From NCBI RefSeq assembly GCF_016615955.1, contig NZ_CP067113.1, forward strand, positions 1,178,001 to 1,242,000: a stretch of 64,000 bases of DNA. The letters run 5' to 3'. A program made the position numbers and the translations under genes. Below are positions 48,812 through 57,493 of this stretch, one piece after another. The stretch comes from Luteimonas sp. MC1750 (GTDB lineage: Bacteria > Pseudomonadota > Gammaproteobacteria > Xanthomonadales > Xanthomonadaceae). The stretch's first letter is position 1. Each line of letters starts with the position of its first letter. The notes beneath the pieces were generated by a model. The model saw only the letters and a program-made list of their open reading frames with translations, searched no databases and was not told the DNA's origin.

Positions 48812-50749
48812 ATGCCTCTCATCACCCTGAATGCCGTCGACTACAGCGTCGGCGGCCCGCTCCTGCTCGAGAAAGTCGAGCTGGCCATCGAAACCGGCGA
48901 GCGGATCGCCCTGATCGGCCGCAACGGCGCCGGCAAGTCCACCCTGATGCGCCTGCTCTCGGGCGAGATCAGGCCCGACGACGGTGACATCCGCCGCGAC
49001 GGCGGCGTGCGCGTGGCGCGGCTGGAGCAGGAAGTGCCGGCCGGCGCCTCGGGCACGGTGTTCGACGTGGTGGCCGAGGGCATGGGCGAGCTTGGCGCCT
49101 GGCTGGCCGAGTTCCACCACCTGAGCCACGGCGACCATTACGACGCCGACGCGATGTCGGCGGTGCAGGCGAAGATCGACGCAGCCGACGGCTGGGCGGC
49201 CGACCAGCGCGTCGAGGAAACCCTGCAGAAGCTCGGCCTCGACGGCGAACTGGCGTTCTCGCGCCTCTCCGGCGGCATGAAGCGGCGGGTGCTGCTGGCG
49301 CGCGCGCTGGTGTCGGCCCCGGACCTGCTGCTGCTCGACGAACCCACCAACCACCTCGACATCGAGGCGATCGACTGGCTCGAAGGCTTTTTGAAGGCCT
49401 GGTCCGGCGCGCTGGTGTTCGTGACCCATGACCGCCGCTTCCTGCGCGCGCTGGCCACGCGCATCGTCGAGATCGACCGCGGGCAGGTGACCAGCTGGCC
49501 CGGCGACTGGGCCAACTACCTGCGGCGCAAGGAAGAGCGGCTCAACGCCGAGGCGCAGGAGAACGCGCGCTTCGACAAGCTCCTGGCGCAGGAAGAGGTC
49601 TGGATCCGCCAGGGCATCAAGGCCCGCCGCACCCGTGACGAGGGCCGCGTGCGCCGGCTGAAGGCGATGCGCAACGAACGCGCCGCCCGGCGCGAGCAGG
49701 TCGGCACCGTGCGCATGGATACCGCGCAGGCCGGAGCTTCCGGCAAGAAGGTGATCGAGGCCAAGGATGTGTCGTTCGCGTTCGGCGACCGGGTGATGGT
49801 CCGCGACCTGTCCACCACCATCCTGCGCGGCGACCGGATCGGCCTCATCGGCGCCAACGGCAGCGGCAAGACCACCCTGCTCAAGCTGATGCTCGGCGAG
49901 CTGGAGCCCCAGGCCGGCGAGATCCGCATCGGCACCCAGCTGCAGGTCGCCTATTTCGACCAGTACCGCGCCACCCTGCGCGAGGACTGGAACGCGCTGG
50001 AAAACGTGGCCGAGGGCCAGGACTTCGTCGAGGTCGGCGGCAAGCGCAAGCACGTCATCGGCTACCTGCAGGACTTCCTGTTCACGCCCGAACGCGCGCG
50101 CGCGCCGATCACCCGCCTGTCCGGCGGCGAGCGCAACCGGCTGCTGCTGGCCAAGCTGTTCGCGCAGCCGTCCAACCTGCTGGTGATGGACGAACCGACC
50201 AACGACCTCGACGTCGAGACCCTGGAGCTGCTGGAAGAACTGCTGGCCGACTACCCGGGCACCCTGCTGCTGGTCAGCCACGACCGCGAGTTCCTCGACA
50301 ACGTGGTGACTTCGACCCTGGTCATGGAGGGCGACGGCCGCGTCGGCGAGTACGTCGGCGGCTACAGTGACTGGCTTCGTCAAAGCCAGTCGTGGCTGCG
50401 CGAGAGCCGGTCGGGGCCTGGCCAGTCGGGCCCGGGGCTGCCGCAGGCAAACGTGCGTCCGGAGCAGCAGGGGGCATCGGCCGCGGTCGCGTCGGCCGGC
50501 GCACCCGCTCCGGCGCCGGGGCGCGCGAAGCTGTCATTCAAGGACGCGCGCGAGCTGGAACAGCTGCCGGCGCGCATCGAGGCGCTGGAAACGCGGCTCG
50601 CCGGCATGGCGGCCGCGCTGTCGGACCCGGACTTCTTCCGTGCCGATGCCGCCGCCATCACCGCGCACAACGCGGCGATGGCCCAGGCGCAGGCCGAACT
50701 CGACGCCGCCTACGCGCGCTGGGAGGCGCTCGACGCGGCGTCTGGCTGA
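48812..50749 (+). CDS. uup: ABC-F ATPase Uup
   Basis: 645 aa, two ABC cassettes without membrane domains. Walker A GRNGAGKSTLMRLLSGEIRP at about 37-56, signature LSGGMKRRVLLARALVSAPD (about 152-171) and LLLDEPTNHLDIEAIDWL; second Walker A GANGSGKTTLLKLMLGELEP (about 349-368), signature LSGGERNRLLLAKLFAQPSN. The linker between them includes REERLNAEAQ-like helices (KEERLNAEAQENARFDKLLA). A C-terminal coiled-coil (about 570-640) is the DNA-binding arm that marks Uup among ABC-F proteins. Uup acts on DNA recombination intermediates and ribosomes. Confidence 0.92.
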   Translation: MPLITLNAVDYSVGGPLLLEKVELAIETGERIALIGRNGAGKSTLMRLLSGEIRPDDGDIRRDGGVRVARLEQEVPAGASGTVFDVVAEGMGELGAWLAEFHHLSHGDHYDADAMSAVQAKIDAADGWAADQRVEETLQKLGLDGELAFSRLSGGMKRRVLLARALVSAPDLLLLDEPTNHLDIEAIDWLEGFLKAWSGALVFVTHDRRFLRALATRIVEIDRGQVTSWPGDWANYLRRKEERLNAEAQENARFDKLLAQEEVWIRQGIKARRTRDEGRVRRLKAMRNERAARREQVGTVRMDTAQAGASGKKVIEAKDVSFAFGDRVMVRDLSTTILRGDRIGLIGANGSGKTTLLKLMLGELEPQAGEIRIGTQLQVAYFDQYRATLREDWNALENVAEGQDFVEVGGKRKHVIGYLQDFLFTPERARAPITRLSGGERNRLLLAKLFAQPSNLLVMDEPTNDLDVETLELLEELLADYPGTLLLVSHDREFLDNVVTSTLVMEGDGRVGEYVGGYSDWLRQSQSWLRESRSGPGQSGPGLPQANVRPEQQGASAAVASAGAPAPAPGRAKLSFKDARELEQLPARIEALETRLAGMAAALSDPDFFRADAAAITAHNAAMAQAQAELDAAYARWEALDAASG

Positions 50750-50876
50750 GCGCGCGGGCCTCGCGGATCCGGAGCTCCGGCGCGGCGCGCTGACAAACGT
50801 GACGGCGTTCCGTTGTTGGCGCCGCTGAAGGGCGGAAACGCTTGCCGGAGCCGCCGATCGCCGCCACTCTGCGCGC

Positions 50877-51950
50877 ATGCACCCGACCGACGACGAACCC
50901 GTCCGCCAGCGCGAACTGCGTTTCGCCCGGCGCGTCCACCATGTCCGCACGCTCGGCGCAGCGCTGTCCGCGCTGCTGGTCGCCTCGGTGCTCGCACGCG
51001 ACGGCGCGCCGGCCTGGACCTGGACGCTGTGGGCGTTCAACGGGTTCCTGTGGCCGCTGCTCGCCCATTCGCTGACCCTGCGCTCGTCCGAGCCCGCGCA
51101 AAGCGCGCAGCGCTTCCTGGTCTTCGACTCCGCGGCCGCCGGCATGTGGATCGCGATCATGCAGTTCAACCTGGTGCCCAGTGCGGTGCTGCTGGCGATG
51201 GTGTCGATGGACAAGATCGCCGTGGGCGGCTGGCGCTTCCTCGGGCGCACCACGCTGCCACTGCTGGCGGCCTGCGCGCTGACCTCGACCGCGCTCGGGT
51301 TCGCGGTGCGGCTGGAGAGCAGCATGTCGAACGTGCTGGCGACGCTGCCGTTCCTGTTCGTCTATCCGATCGCGCTGGCCACCCTCACCTACGGCCTGGG
51401 CCGCAGCGTGGCGCTCAAGAACCGCCAGCTCGAACGCCTCAACCGGGTCGACGTGGTCACCGGCCTGCTCAACCGGCGCGGCTGGAACGAGACGCTGGGC
51501 GCCGAGCTCGCGCGGCATGCGCGCACCCGCCGGCCGGCGGTGCTGATGCTGGTCGACGTCGACGGCTTCAAGGCCGTCAACGAGCGGCACGGGCACCTGG
51601 CCGGCGACGCCGTGCTGCGCAGCGTGTCGTCGGTGCTGCGTGCCTGCACGCGCGAGATCGATGCCCCCGCGCGCTACGGCGGCGACAAGTTCGGCGTGCT
51701 GCTGGCCGAGACCAGCCAGGCCGGGGCCGTGCGCGTGGCCGAGCGGGTGCGGACCGCGTTCCTGGCCGAGCGCACGGCGGAGGCCGCGGCCGAGGGCTGC
51801 ACCCTCAGCATCGGCCTGGCCCAGGCCGACCTGTCGGTGGTGACCACCGACGAGTGGCTCACGCGCGCCGATACCGCGATGTACCGCGCCAAGGCCGGCG
51901 GGCGGAACCGGGTCGAGCCCGACGGCACGCTGGCCGGACAGCTGTACTGA
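50877..51950 (+). CDS. MASE2-GGDEF protein with GGDKF active site
   Basis: 357 aa. An N-terminal MASE2 sensor region (about 20-180) has five to six hydrophobic segments (LGAALSALLVASVLA, LWAFNGFLWPLLAHS, FVYPIALATLTYGLGRSVAL). The C-terminal GGDEF domain has VDVVTGLLNRRGWNETLG, LVDVDGFKAVNERHGHLAGD and RYGGDKFGV. The signature reads G268-G-D-K271-F, so the catalytic Glu is Lys (codon AAG at 51687-51689). The inhibitory I-site RxxD (R259-E-I-D262) is intact, nine residues before the signature. As the Glu is needed for diguanylate cyclase activity, the protein may bind c-di-GMP or GTP without making c-di-GMP; this is inference. Convergent with the M14 gene. Confidence 0.85.
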   Translation: MHPTDDEPVRQRELRFARRVHHVRTLGAALSALLVASVLARDGAPAWTWTLWAFNGFLWPLLAHSLTLRSSEPAQSAQRFLVFDSAAAGMWIAIMQFNLVPSAVLLAMVSMDKIAVGGWRFLGRTTLPLLAACALTSTALGFAVRLESSMSNVLATLPFLFVYPIALATLTYGLGRSVALKNRQLERLNRVDVVTGLLNRRGWNETLGAELARHARTRRPAVLMLVDVDGFKAVNERHGHLAGDAVLRSVSSVLRACTREIDAPARYGGDKFGVLLAETSQAGAVRVAERVRTAFLAERTAEAAAEGCTLSIGLAQADLSVVTTDEWLTRADTAMYRAKAGGRNRVEPDGTLAGQLY

Positions 51951-51966
51951 GCCGTGCGCGGCCCGC

Positions 51967-53781
51967 TCAGGGCGGGGTGACGGCGGTGCGGAAGACCGGA
52001 TAGAGGCCCAGCCGCTCGTCCCAGCTCGCATGCCGGCGATGGAACCATTCGAGCCGCGCCGACGCACTGGCCGCGAACGCCGCGTCCTCCGCGAGCCTTC
52101 GTTCGAACGCGGCGCGGACCGCCGGGTCGCGGAGCATGTCGCGCGCCACGTCCTCGGCGACGTAGGCCTCCATGTACTCCTTGCGCTCGAAGGCGTTGTT
52201 GAACTCGCCCCAGGCCAGCATCGAGTCCGGCGCCTGCGGCTCCAGGATCGCCATCGCCAGCCGCGCGCGCGGCTGTGCGACCGGGACGAAGAGCGCGCCC
52301 GCGGCCACGTCGCGTGTCTCCGGCGCCCAGTCGCCCTCGAGCTCCAGCCGCTGGCGACCTTCGCTCGAGGCCGCCGCAGCCCGCCATTCGCTGGCGCGGA
52401 AGACCTCGAGGCGGGCCGCCGGCAGGGCGTGGGCGAGGCGCCGGTAGCCGATCCCGTGCAGGTCCAGCCAGCGCGCCGCCGCCGCCGCATGCGCGGGCGG
52501 CACCAGGTAGCCGGCGCCGGCTACCGGCACGCGGCGGCCGGGCACGATCTCGTCGCGCAGCGGCATTTTCCACAGCTGCGGCGTGGTTTCGTCATAGCGG
52601 GTCGCGAGGGTGCCGGAGACTTCGGATGGCGTCCGCGTCCAGGCGTAGCCGCGGAAATCCACGGTGCGCACGCGGTCGGTGGCGACCCACTCGAGCGGCA
52701 CCGTGGTGCCGGCCAGCGTCGCCGCGCGCGCGTCGGCGGCGGCCGCGGCAGCCAGCCAGTCGCGGCCATGCCGCGCGGTCTGCTCCAGCATGCCCACCAC
52801 CAGGTTGCGCGTGATGCGCACCCGGACCGGGTACTCCTTCCACGAGTGCGTCTCCACCAGGATCCCGAAGCGGTTGCGCAGCGCGAAGTAGCCATGCGAG
52901 AAGCGCGGCGGCGCCACGCCGTCGACGATGCCCGAGGACGGGTCGTCGTGGACTTCGAAGGAGGGATAGAAGGGCAGCGGCAGCGAACCCTGTTCCGCGA
53001 GCCCGGCGAGCAGCGCCTCGCGCAGCGCCAGGCCCGCGCGTGCGAGGCCGGCGTCCCCGGAGTGCAACGGCTCGATCTGGACCGAGATGTCGTGTTCGAA
53101 CTGCGCGCCGTTGGTGGCATGCAGGTCGACGTAGGCGATCGGGTCCCAGGCCTGCACCAGGCCCAGCATCGCGCGCATCTCGGGCGCATCGGCCTTCACG
53201 TAGTCGCGGTTGAGGTTGTAGTTCTGCGCGGTCGTGCGCCAGCCCATCTCCTCCGGGCCGCGCTGGTTGGGCCGGTTCCACCGCCCGAAGCGCTCGTGGC
53301 CATCGGCGTTGAACACCGGCACGAAGACCAGCACCACGTCGTCGAGCGCCCCCGGGGCGGCCTCGCCGGCCAGCAGCTCGCGCAGCGCCAGGAAGCCGGC
53401 GTCCTTGCCGTCGACTTCACCGGCGTGGATCCCGCCCTGCACCAGCAGCACCGGCAGGCCACGCGACCGCGCGGCCCCGGGCGTGAGCGCGCCGCTGCGC
53501 GAGGCGACCAGGGCCTTCATCGGCCGGCCCTCGGGCGTGGTGCCGAACTCGATGCAGCGCACCGCCTGCGGGTAGCGGGCGGCGAAGGCGTCGCACAGGG
53601 CCAGGACCTCGGCATAGCGGCCAGTGCGCTGGAAGCCGGAGCGTTCGGCTTCGGTCACCAGCGATGCGACGGCCGAGGTGCGTGTGGCCGTGGTGGCTGC
53701 AGGCGCCGCCGTGGCGGGCGCGAGGCCCAGCAGCAGGGCGAGTGCGAGGCTGGCGGGCAGGGCGGGCGAGGGACGGGTCAT
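51967..53781 (-). CDS. M14-family zinc carboxypeptidase
   Basis: 604 aa secreted peptidase: signal peptide (about residues 1-26, LALALLLGLAPATAAPA), then the M14 domain. Zinc ligands H119 and E122 (GGIHAGEVDGK) and H221 (AYVDLHATNG), substrate Arg192 in NYNLNRDYVK, and the general-base Glu of FGILVETHSWK at about 307-317. A long C-terminal region (about 370-600) without recognised motifs follows. Related M14 peptidases with this long tail are common in Xanthomonadaceae and thought to trim peptides in the periplasm. The start at ATG 53781 gives the signal peptide; the upstream region is divergent from the POT gene. Confidence 0.88.
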   Translation of the reverse strand: MTRPSPALPASLALALLLGLAPATAAPAATTATRTSAVASLVTEAERSGFQRTGRYAEVLALCDAFAARYPQAVRCIEFGTTPEGRPMKALVASRSGALTPGAARSRGLPVLLVQGGIHAGEVDGKDAGFLALRELLAGEAAPGALDDVVLVFVPVFNADGHERFGRWNRPNQRGPEEMGWRTTAQNYNLNRDYVKADAPEMRAMLGLVQAWDPIAYVDLHATNGAQFEHDISVQIEPLHSGDAGLARAGLALREALLAGLAEQGSLPLPFYPSFEVHDDPSSGIVDGVAPPRFSHGYFALRNRFGILVETHSWKEYPVRVRITRNLVVGMLEQTARHGRDWLAAAAAADARAATLAGTTVPLEWVATDRVRTVDFRGYAWTRTPSEVSGTLATRYDETTPQLWKMPLRDEIVPGRRVPVAGAGYLVPPAHAAAAARWLDLHGIGYRRLAHALPAARLEVFRASEWRAAAASSEGRQRLELEGDWAPETRDVAAGALFVPVAQPRARLAMAILEPQAPDSMLAWGEFNNAFERKEYMEAYVAEDVARDMLRDPAVRAAFERRLAEDAAFAASASARLEWFHRRHASWDERLGLYPVFRTAVTPP

Positions 53782-53901
53782 CGGGCGGGCGGCCGGGCTG
53801 GGAAGACCCGGCCATGATGACGGTACATGACCTTTCGGCCAAAGCGTCGCGGCGTCCGATGCGCTAGCCTTCGTGCTTCCGCCCGCAAGACGCCAAGCCG
53901 C

Positions 53902-55539
53902 ATGAGCACAGCCCCCGTTGCCACCGACGCCGGCAGGATGCCGCGCCAGATCCCCTTCATCATCGGCAACGAGGCCTGCGAGCGCTTCAGCTTCTACGGC
54001 ATGAGGAACATCCTCATCCCGTTCCTGATCAGCTCGATGCTGCTGGCCTACCTCCCGGCCGGCCCCGAGCGCGAGGGCGCGGCGAAGGACATCTTCCATA
54101 CCTTCGTCATCGGCGTGTACTTCTTCCCGCTGCTGGGCGGATGGCTGTCCGACCGCTACTTCGGCAAGTACAACACCGTCCTCTGGTTCTCGCTCATCTA
54201 CTGCGCCGGCCACGCCTGCCTGGCGCTGTTCGAGGACAGCCGCAACGGCTTCTATGCCGGCCTGTTCCTGATCGCGCTGGGTTCGGGCGGCATCAAGCCG
54301 CTGGTGGTCTCGTTCTGCGGCGACCAGTTCGACCAGACCAACAAGTCCAAGGCCAAGATCGTCTTCGACGCGTTCTACTGGATCATCAACTTCGGCTCGT
54401 TCTTCGCCTCGCTGCTGGCGCCGCTGCTGCTGCGCAGCTACGGGCCCGCGGTGGCGTTCGGCGTGCCGGGCGTGCTGATGTTCATCGCCACGTTCGTGTT
54501 CTGGCTGGGCCGCAAGCAGTACGTCAACGTGCCGCCGTCGGGACACGACCCCGATTCCTTCCTCAACGTGGTCCGCACTGCGCTGCGCGAGCGCCGCGAA
54601 GGGCAGGGCAACGCCGGCTCGCTGGTGGCCTGGACGGGCATCTCGGTTGCGGTGCTGATGCTGGCGCTGTGGGCGCTCAAGGCCGCGGGCGTGGCCCTGC
54701 CGTGGTGGCCGGATTCGTTCGGCTTCGTCATCACCGCCTGCCTGGCGCTCGGCGTGCTGATCGCCGCCGGCGGCTGGGGCGCTTCGCTGCAATTGGAACG
54801 CGCGCGCGGCCGGCATCCCGACGCCGCCGTCGACGGCGTGCGCGCGGTACTGCGGATCCTGATCGTGTTCGCGCTGGTCACCCCGTTCTGGTCGCTGTTC
54901 GACCAGAAGGCGTCCACCTGGATCATCCAGGGCAATGCGATGGTGATGCCGCACGACCAGTGGTGGTGGCCGAGCTGGCTGGTCAAGGAGCCGGCGCAGA
55001 TGCAGGCGCTCAATCCGCTGCTGGTGATGCTGCTGATCCCGTTCAACAACCTGGTGCTGTACCCGGCGCTGCGGCGCATGGGCTTCCAGGTCACGGCGCT
55101 GCGCCGCATGGGCTGGGGCATCGCGATCTCCGGCCTGTCCTGGGTCGTGGCCGGCATGCTGCAGCTGTGGCTCGACGGCGGCAGCGAGGTCTCGCTGGCC
55201 TGGCAGGGCCTGCCCTACCTGCTGCTGACCTTCGGCGAGGTGCTGGTCTCGGCCACCGCGCTGGAGTTCGCCTACAGCCAGGCGCCGCAGGCCATGAAGG
55301 GCGTGATCATGGCCTTCTGGTACCTCACCAGCACCTTCGGCAGCCTCTGGGTGCTGCTGACCAATGCCGGCGTGCGCAACGACGCGGTCACCGCCGCCAT
55401 CGCCAACACCGGCCTCAGCGAGAACGCCTTCCTGATGTTCTTCTTCGCGGGGTTCGCCTTCGTGGCGGCGGCGGCGTTCGCGGCCTATGCACGGCGCTAT
55501 CCGATGCAGGACAACTACCGCGTGGCGGGCGTCGCCTGA
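53902..55539 (+). CDS. POT/PTR family proton-dependent oligopeptide transporter
   Basis: 545 aa MFS-type symporter with about 14 hydrophobic segments. The ExxER proton motif is E24-A-C-E27-R28 (EACERFSFYGMRNILIPFL). LGGWLSDRYFGKY is the intracellular loop motif, LFLIALGSGGIKPLVVSFCG (about 118-137) is the PTR2 signature, and GDQFDQTNKSKAKIVFDAFY follows. Such proteins import di- and tripeptides. It is divergent to the secreted M14 peptidase gene, so secreted proteolysis and peptide import may be coupled in function. The ATG at 53902 has weak upstream purines; the stop overlaps the rhomboid start (TGATG). Confidence 0.92.
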   Translation: MSTAPVATDAGRMPRQIPFIIGNEACERFSFYGMRNILIPFLISSMLLAYLPAGPEREGAAKDIFHTFVIGVYFFPLLGGWLSDRYFGKYNTVLWFSLIYCAGHACLALFEDSRNGFYAGLFLIALGSGGIKPLVVSFCGDQFDQTNKSKAKIVFDAFYWIINFGSFFASLLAPLLLRSYGPAVAFGVPGVLMFIATFVFWLGRKQYVNVPPSGHDPDSFLNVVRTALRERREGQGNAGSLVAWTGISVAVLMLALWALKAAGVALPWWPDSFGFVITACLALGVLIAAGGWGASLQLERARGRHPDAAVDGVRAVLRILIVFALVTPFWSLFDQKASTWIIQGNAMVMPHDQWWWPSWLVKEPAQMQALNPLLVMLLIPFNNLVLYPALRRMGFQVTALRRMGWGIAISGLSWVVAGMLQLWLDGGSEVSLAWQGLPYLLLTFGEVLVSATALEFAYSQAPQAMKGVIMAFWYLTSTFGSLWVLLTNAGVRNDAVTAAIANTGLSENAFLMFFFAGFAFVAAAAFAAYARRYPMQDNYRVAGVA

Positions 55540-56150
55540 TGGACGGGATGGTGACGCTGGCGATCCTCGCGGTCACCGTGCTGGTCTCCTGGCAGGCGTT
55601 CGGCAACCGGCGCCTGCTGGAGCGGCTGCTGCTGTGGCCGCCGGCGGTGGAGCGCCAGCGCCAGTACGACCGGCTGGTCACCCACGGCTTCGTGCATGCG
55701 GACTGGCAGCACCTGCTGTTCAACATGATCACGCTGTACTTCTTCGGCCGGCACGTCGAGGCGCTGTTCACGACGTACATCGGCGCGCTGGGCTTCGCGC
55801 TGTTCTACCTGTCGGCGATCCTGGTCGCGATCCTGCCGACGTACCTGCGCCATCGCCGCGATCCGTCCTACCGCAGCCTCGGTGCCTCGGGCGCGGTGTC
55901 GGCCGTGCTGTTCGCCTTCATCCTCGTGCAGCCGTGGACGCTGATCTTCGTCTTCTTCATCCCGGTGCCGGCGATCGTCTACGCCGTGCTCTACATCGGC
56001 TACTCGATCTGGATGGACCGTCGCGGCGGCGACAACGTCAACCACAGCGCCCATCTCTGGGGCGCCGGCTATGGCGTGCTGTTCACGGTGATGATGGAGC
56101 CGCGGGTGTTCGAGGTGTTCCTCGCGCGGCTGGCCTCGCCGTCCTTCTGA
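55539..56150 (+). CDS. Rhomboid family intramembrane serine protease
   Basis: 203 aa with about six hydrophobic segments. Catalytic Ser117 in LGASGAVSAVL and catalytic His172 in HSAHLWGAGYG (the Ser-His dyad in the usual GxSG and HxxHxxG settings). RLVTHGFVHADWQHLLFNMI is the conserved first-helix motif. Rhomboids cut membrane proteins inside the bilayer; substrates unknown. The start overlaps the POT stop (TGATG), so it is translated with the transporter. A small gene converges 1 nt after its stop. Confidence 0.9.
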   Translation: MDGMVTLAILAVTVLVSWQAFGNRRLLERLLLWPPAVERQRQYDRLVTHGFVHADWQHLLFNMITLYFFGRHVEALFTTYIGALGFALFYLSAILVAILPTYLRHRRDPSYRSLGASGAVSAVLFAFILVQPWTLIFVFFIPVPAIVYAVLYIGYSIWMDRRGGDNVNHSAHLWGAGYGVLFTVMMEPRVFEVFLARLASPSF

Positions 56151-56151
56151 G

Positions 56152-56337
56152 TCAGGAGATCGACTCGCTGGCGCCGTCGTTGCCGGCCCGGTCGCCATCG
56201 TAGGTTTCGAGCAGGCGCGAATACACCAGCGAATCGAGCTGGCTGAACTCGACGTTGTCGACCGCGCCGGCCCGGGAGAGGTCGAACAGGCGGGTGACGG
56301 CGTCGTGCCCGGCGCTGGTATCGAGGATCGCGTGCAT
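56152..56337 (-). CDS. Small hypothetical protein (61 aa)
   Basis: Sixty-one residues, MHAILDTSAGHDAVTRLFDL at the start and ending SESIS, acidic overall, without signal peptide or transmembrane helix. Support for coding: GTGGAGCTCC, a good Shine-Dalgarno, lies before the ATG, and the stop is 1 nt from the rhomboid stop. I recognise no domain. A longer reading on this strand (to 56487) adds unlikely Arg/Pro-rich residues. It could also be a chance frame. Confidence 0.5.
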   Translation of the reverse strand: MHAILDTSAGHDAVTRLFDLSRAGAVDNVEFSQLDSLVYSRLLETYDGDRAGNDGASESIS

Positions 56338-56545
56338 GGCGGAGCTCCACGGTGGTCGGTCTGCCGAAGGCTGACGCATCAAGCGTGCCAATCGCGCGCG
56401 CCGCCCAGCGCTTTGGTGGGCAGGTGACGCTGAGCGGCAGTCGCGGTTCGGTCCCGGCGGCCTGTGACGCGGGCAGGCCCTGCTCACCCGGCCTGAATCC
56501 CGTGCGTGTTAAGCATTGGCCGTTCCCATCCGCAGGAGATCGCCC

Positions 56546-57484
56546 ATGCCGTTCACTCGCGCCCAGGCCACCGCGCTGCTCAACAAGTCCGAGATGCAGC
56601 TTTTCGACGACAGCCGGGCCAACGCGCTCCGGGGCTTCGATCGCACGGCGCTGGCCGGACGGGTCGAGCGCGCGCGTGCCTCGCGCGACCGCGCCCGCGA
56701 CCTCCTGAAGCGGCAGCGGCTGGCAGCGCGCAAGCGCGGCGAAGGCCGGGACGAGGGCATCGCCGGAAGGACGGCTCGCAAGGAGGCGCTGCTGGTGGAG
56801 ATCCTGCAGCGTTTCAGCGAGGCCCGCCGGAATGCCCCGGCGCAGCCGGTTGTCCGGAAGGCCACGAAGGGTGCCGCTGCGAAGAAGACGGCTGCGAAGA
56901 AGGCCGTCGGGCGGAAGACGACGGCCAGGACGGTCGGGAAGGCCGCAGCCGAGAAGACCGCGGCGAAGACGACTGCGAAGACTGCGGCAACGAAGATACC
57001 GGCAACCAAGACAGCAGCAAAGAAAGCCGCGGCAAAAAAAACCGAGGCAAAGAAGACCGAGGCAACGAAGACCTCGGGCAGGAGGTCCGCGGCGGGGAAG
57101 TCCGAAGCACGGAAGTCGGTGGCGAACAAAACTGCGGCCAAGCCAGCCGAGGGGACGGTCGGCGAGCCGGGTCCATCCCGAACCAGGCGGTCCGCCCCGG
57201 CGAACGCCCAGCCCCGCAAGCGCGTTTCGCGCGCACGCGCGCTCGAAAACACCCGCCGCCTGCTCGAGGAGCAGCAGCAGCGCGCCCGCGCCACCCTGCC
57301 GTGGCACGCGCTGGATCCGGTCGTCGACCATGCACCGCAGCCCGGCTACCAGTCGCAGGAGGCGGCCGGCAAGGCGCTCAAGCTGCATGCCGGCGAGTCG
57401 AGGATGGCGTCCATCCAGGGCAGCAGCTCGACGCGCGACCGCCGCAGCCAGGGCAAGCGCGACCACCGCGGCGACACCGAATAG
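56546..57484 (+). CDS. Lysine-rich histone-H1-like protein
   Basis: 312 aa in three parts. Residues 1-110 form an ordered domain (FTRAQATALLNKSEMQLFDD, then RANALRGFDRTALAGRVERA and RDLLKRQRLAARKRG). Residues about 110-240 are a tail of repeats such as KKTAAKKAVGRKT and KKAAAKKTEAKK, as in H1-like HctB/AlgP-type proteins. Residues about 240-312 are a basic helix and ending. It probably binds nucleic acids; the function is not known. The DNA of the tail is AT-richer than its surroundings and carries eight adenines in a row (57034-57041). AGGAGA lies before the ATG 56546. The GNAT gene starts 9 nt later. Confidence 0.78.
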   Translation: MPFTRAQATALLNKSEMQLFDDSRANALRGFDRTALAGRVERARASRDRARDLLKRQRLAARKRGEGRDEGIAGRTARKEALLVEILQRFSEARRNAPAQPVVRKATKGAAAKKTAAKKAVGRKTTARTVGKAAAEKTAAKTTAKTAATKIPATKTAAKKAAAKKTEAKKTEATKTSGRRSAAGKSEARKSVANKTAAKPAEGTVGEPGPSRTRRSAPANAQPRKRVSRARALENTRRLLEEQQQRARATLPWHALDPVVDHAPQPGYQSQEAAGKALKLHAGESRMASIQGSSSTRDRRSQGKRDHRGDTE

Positions 57485-57493
57485 GACCCGGCC

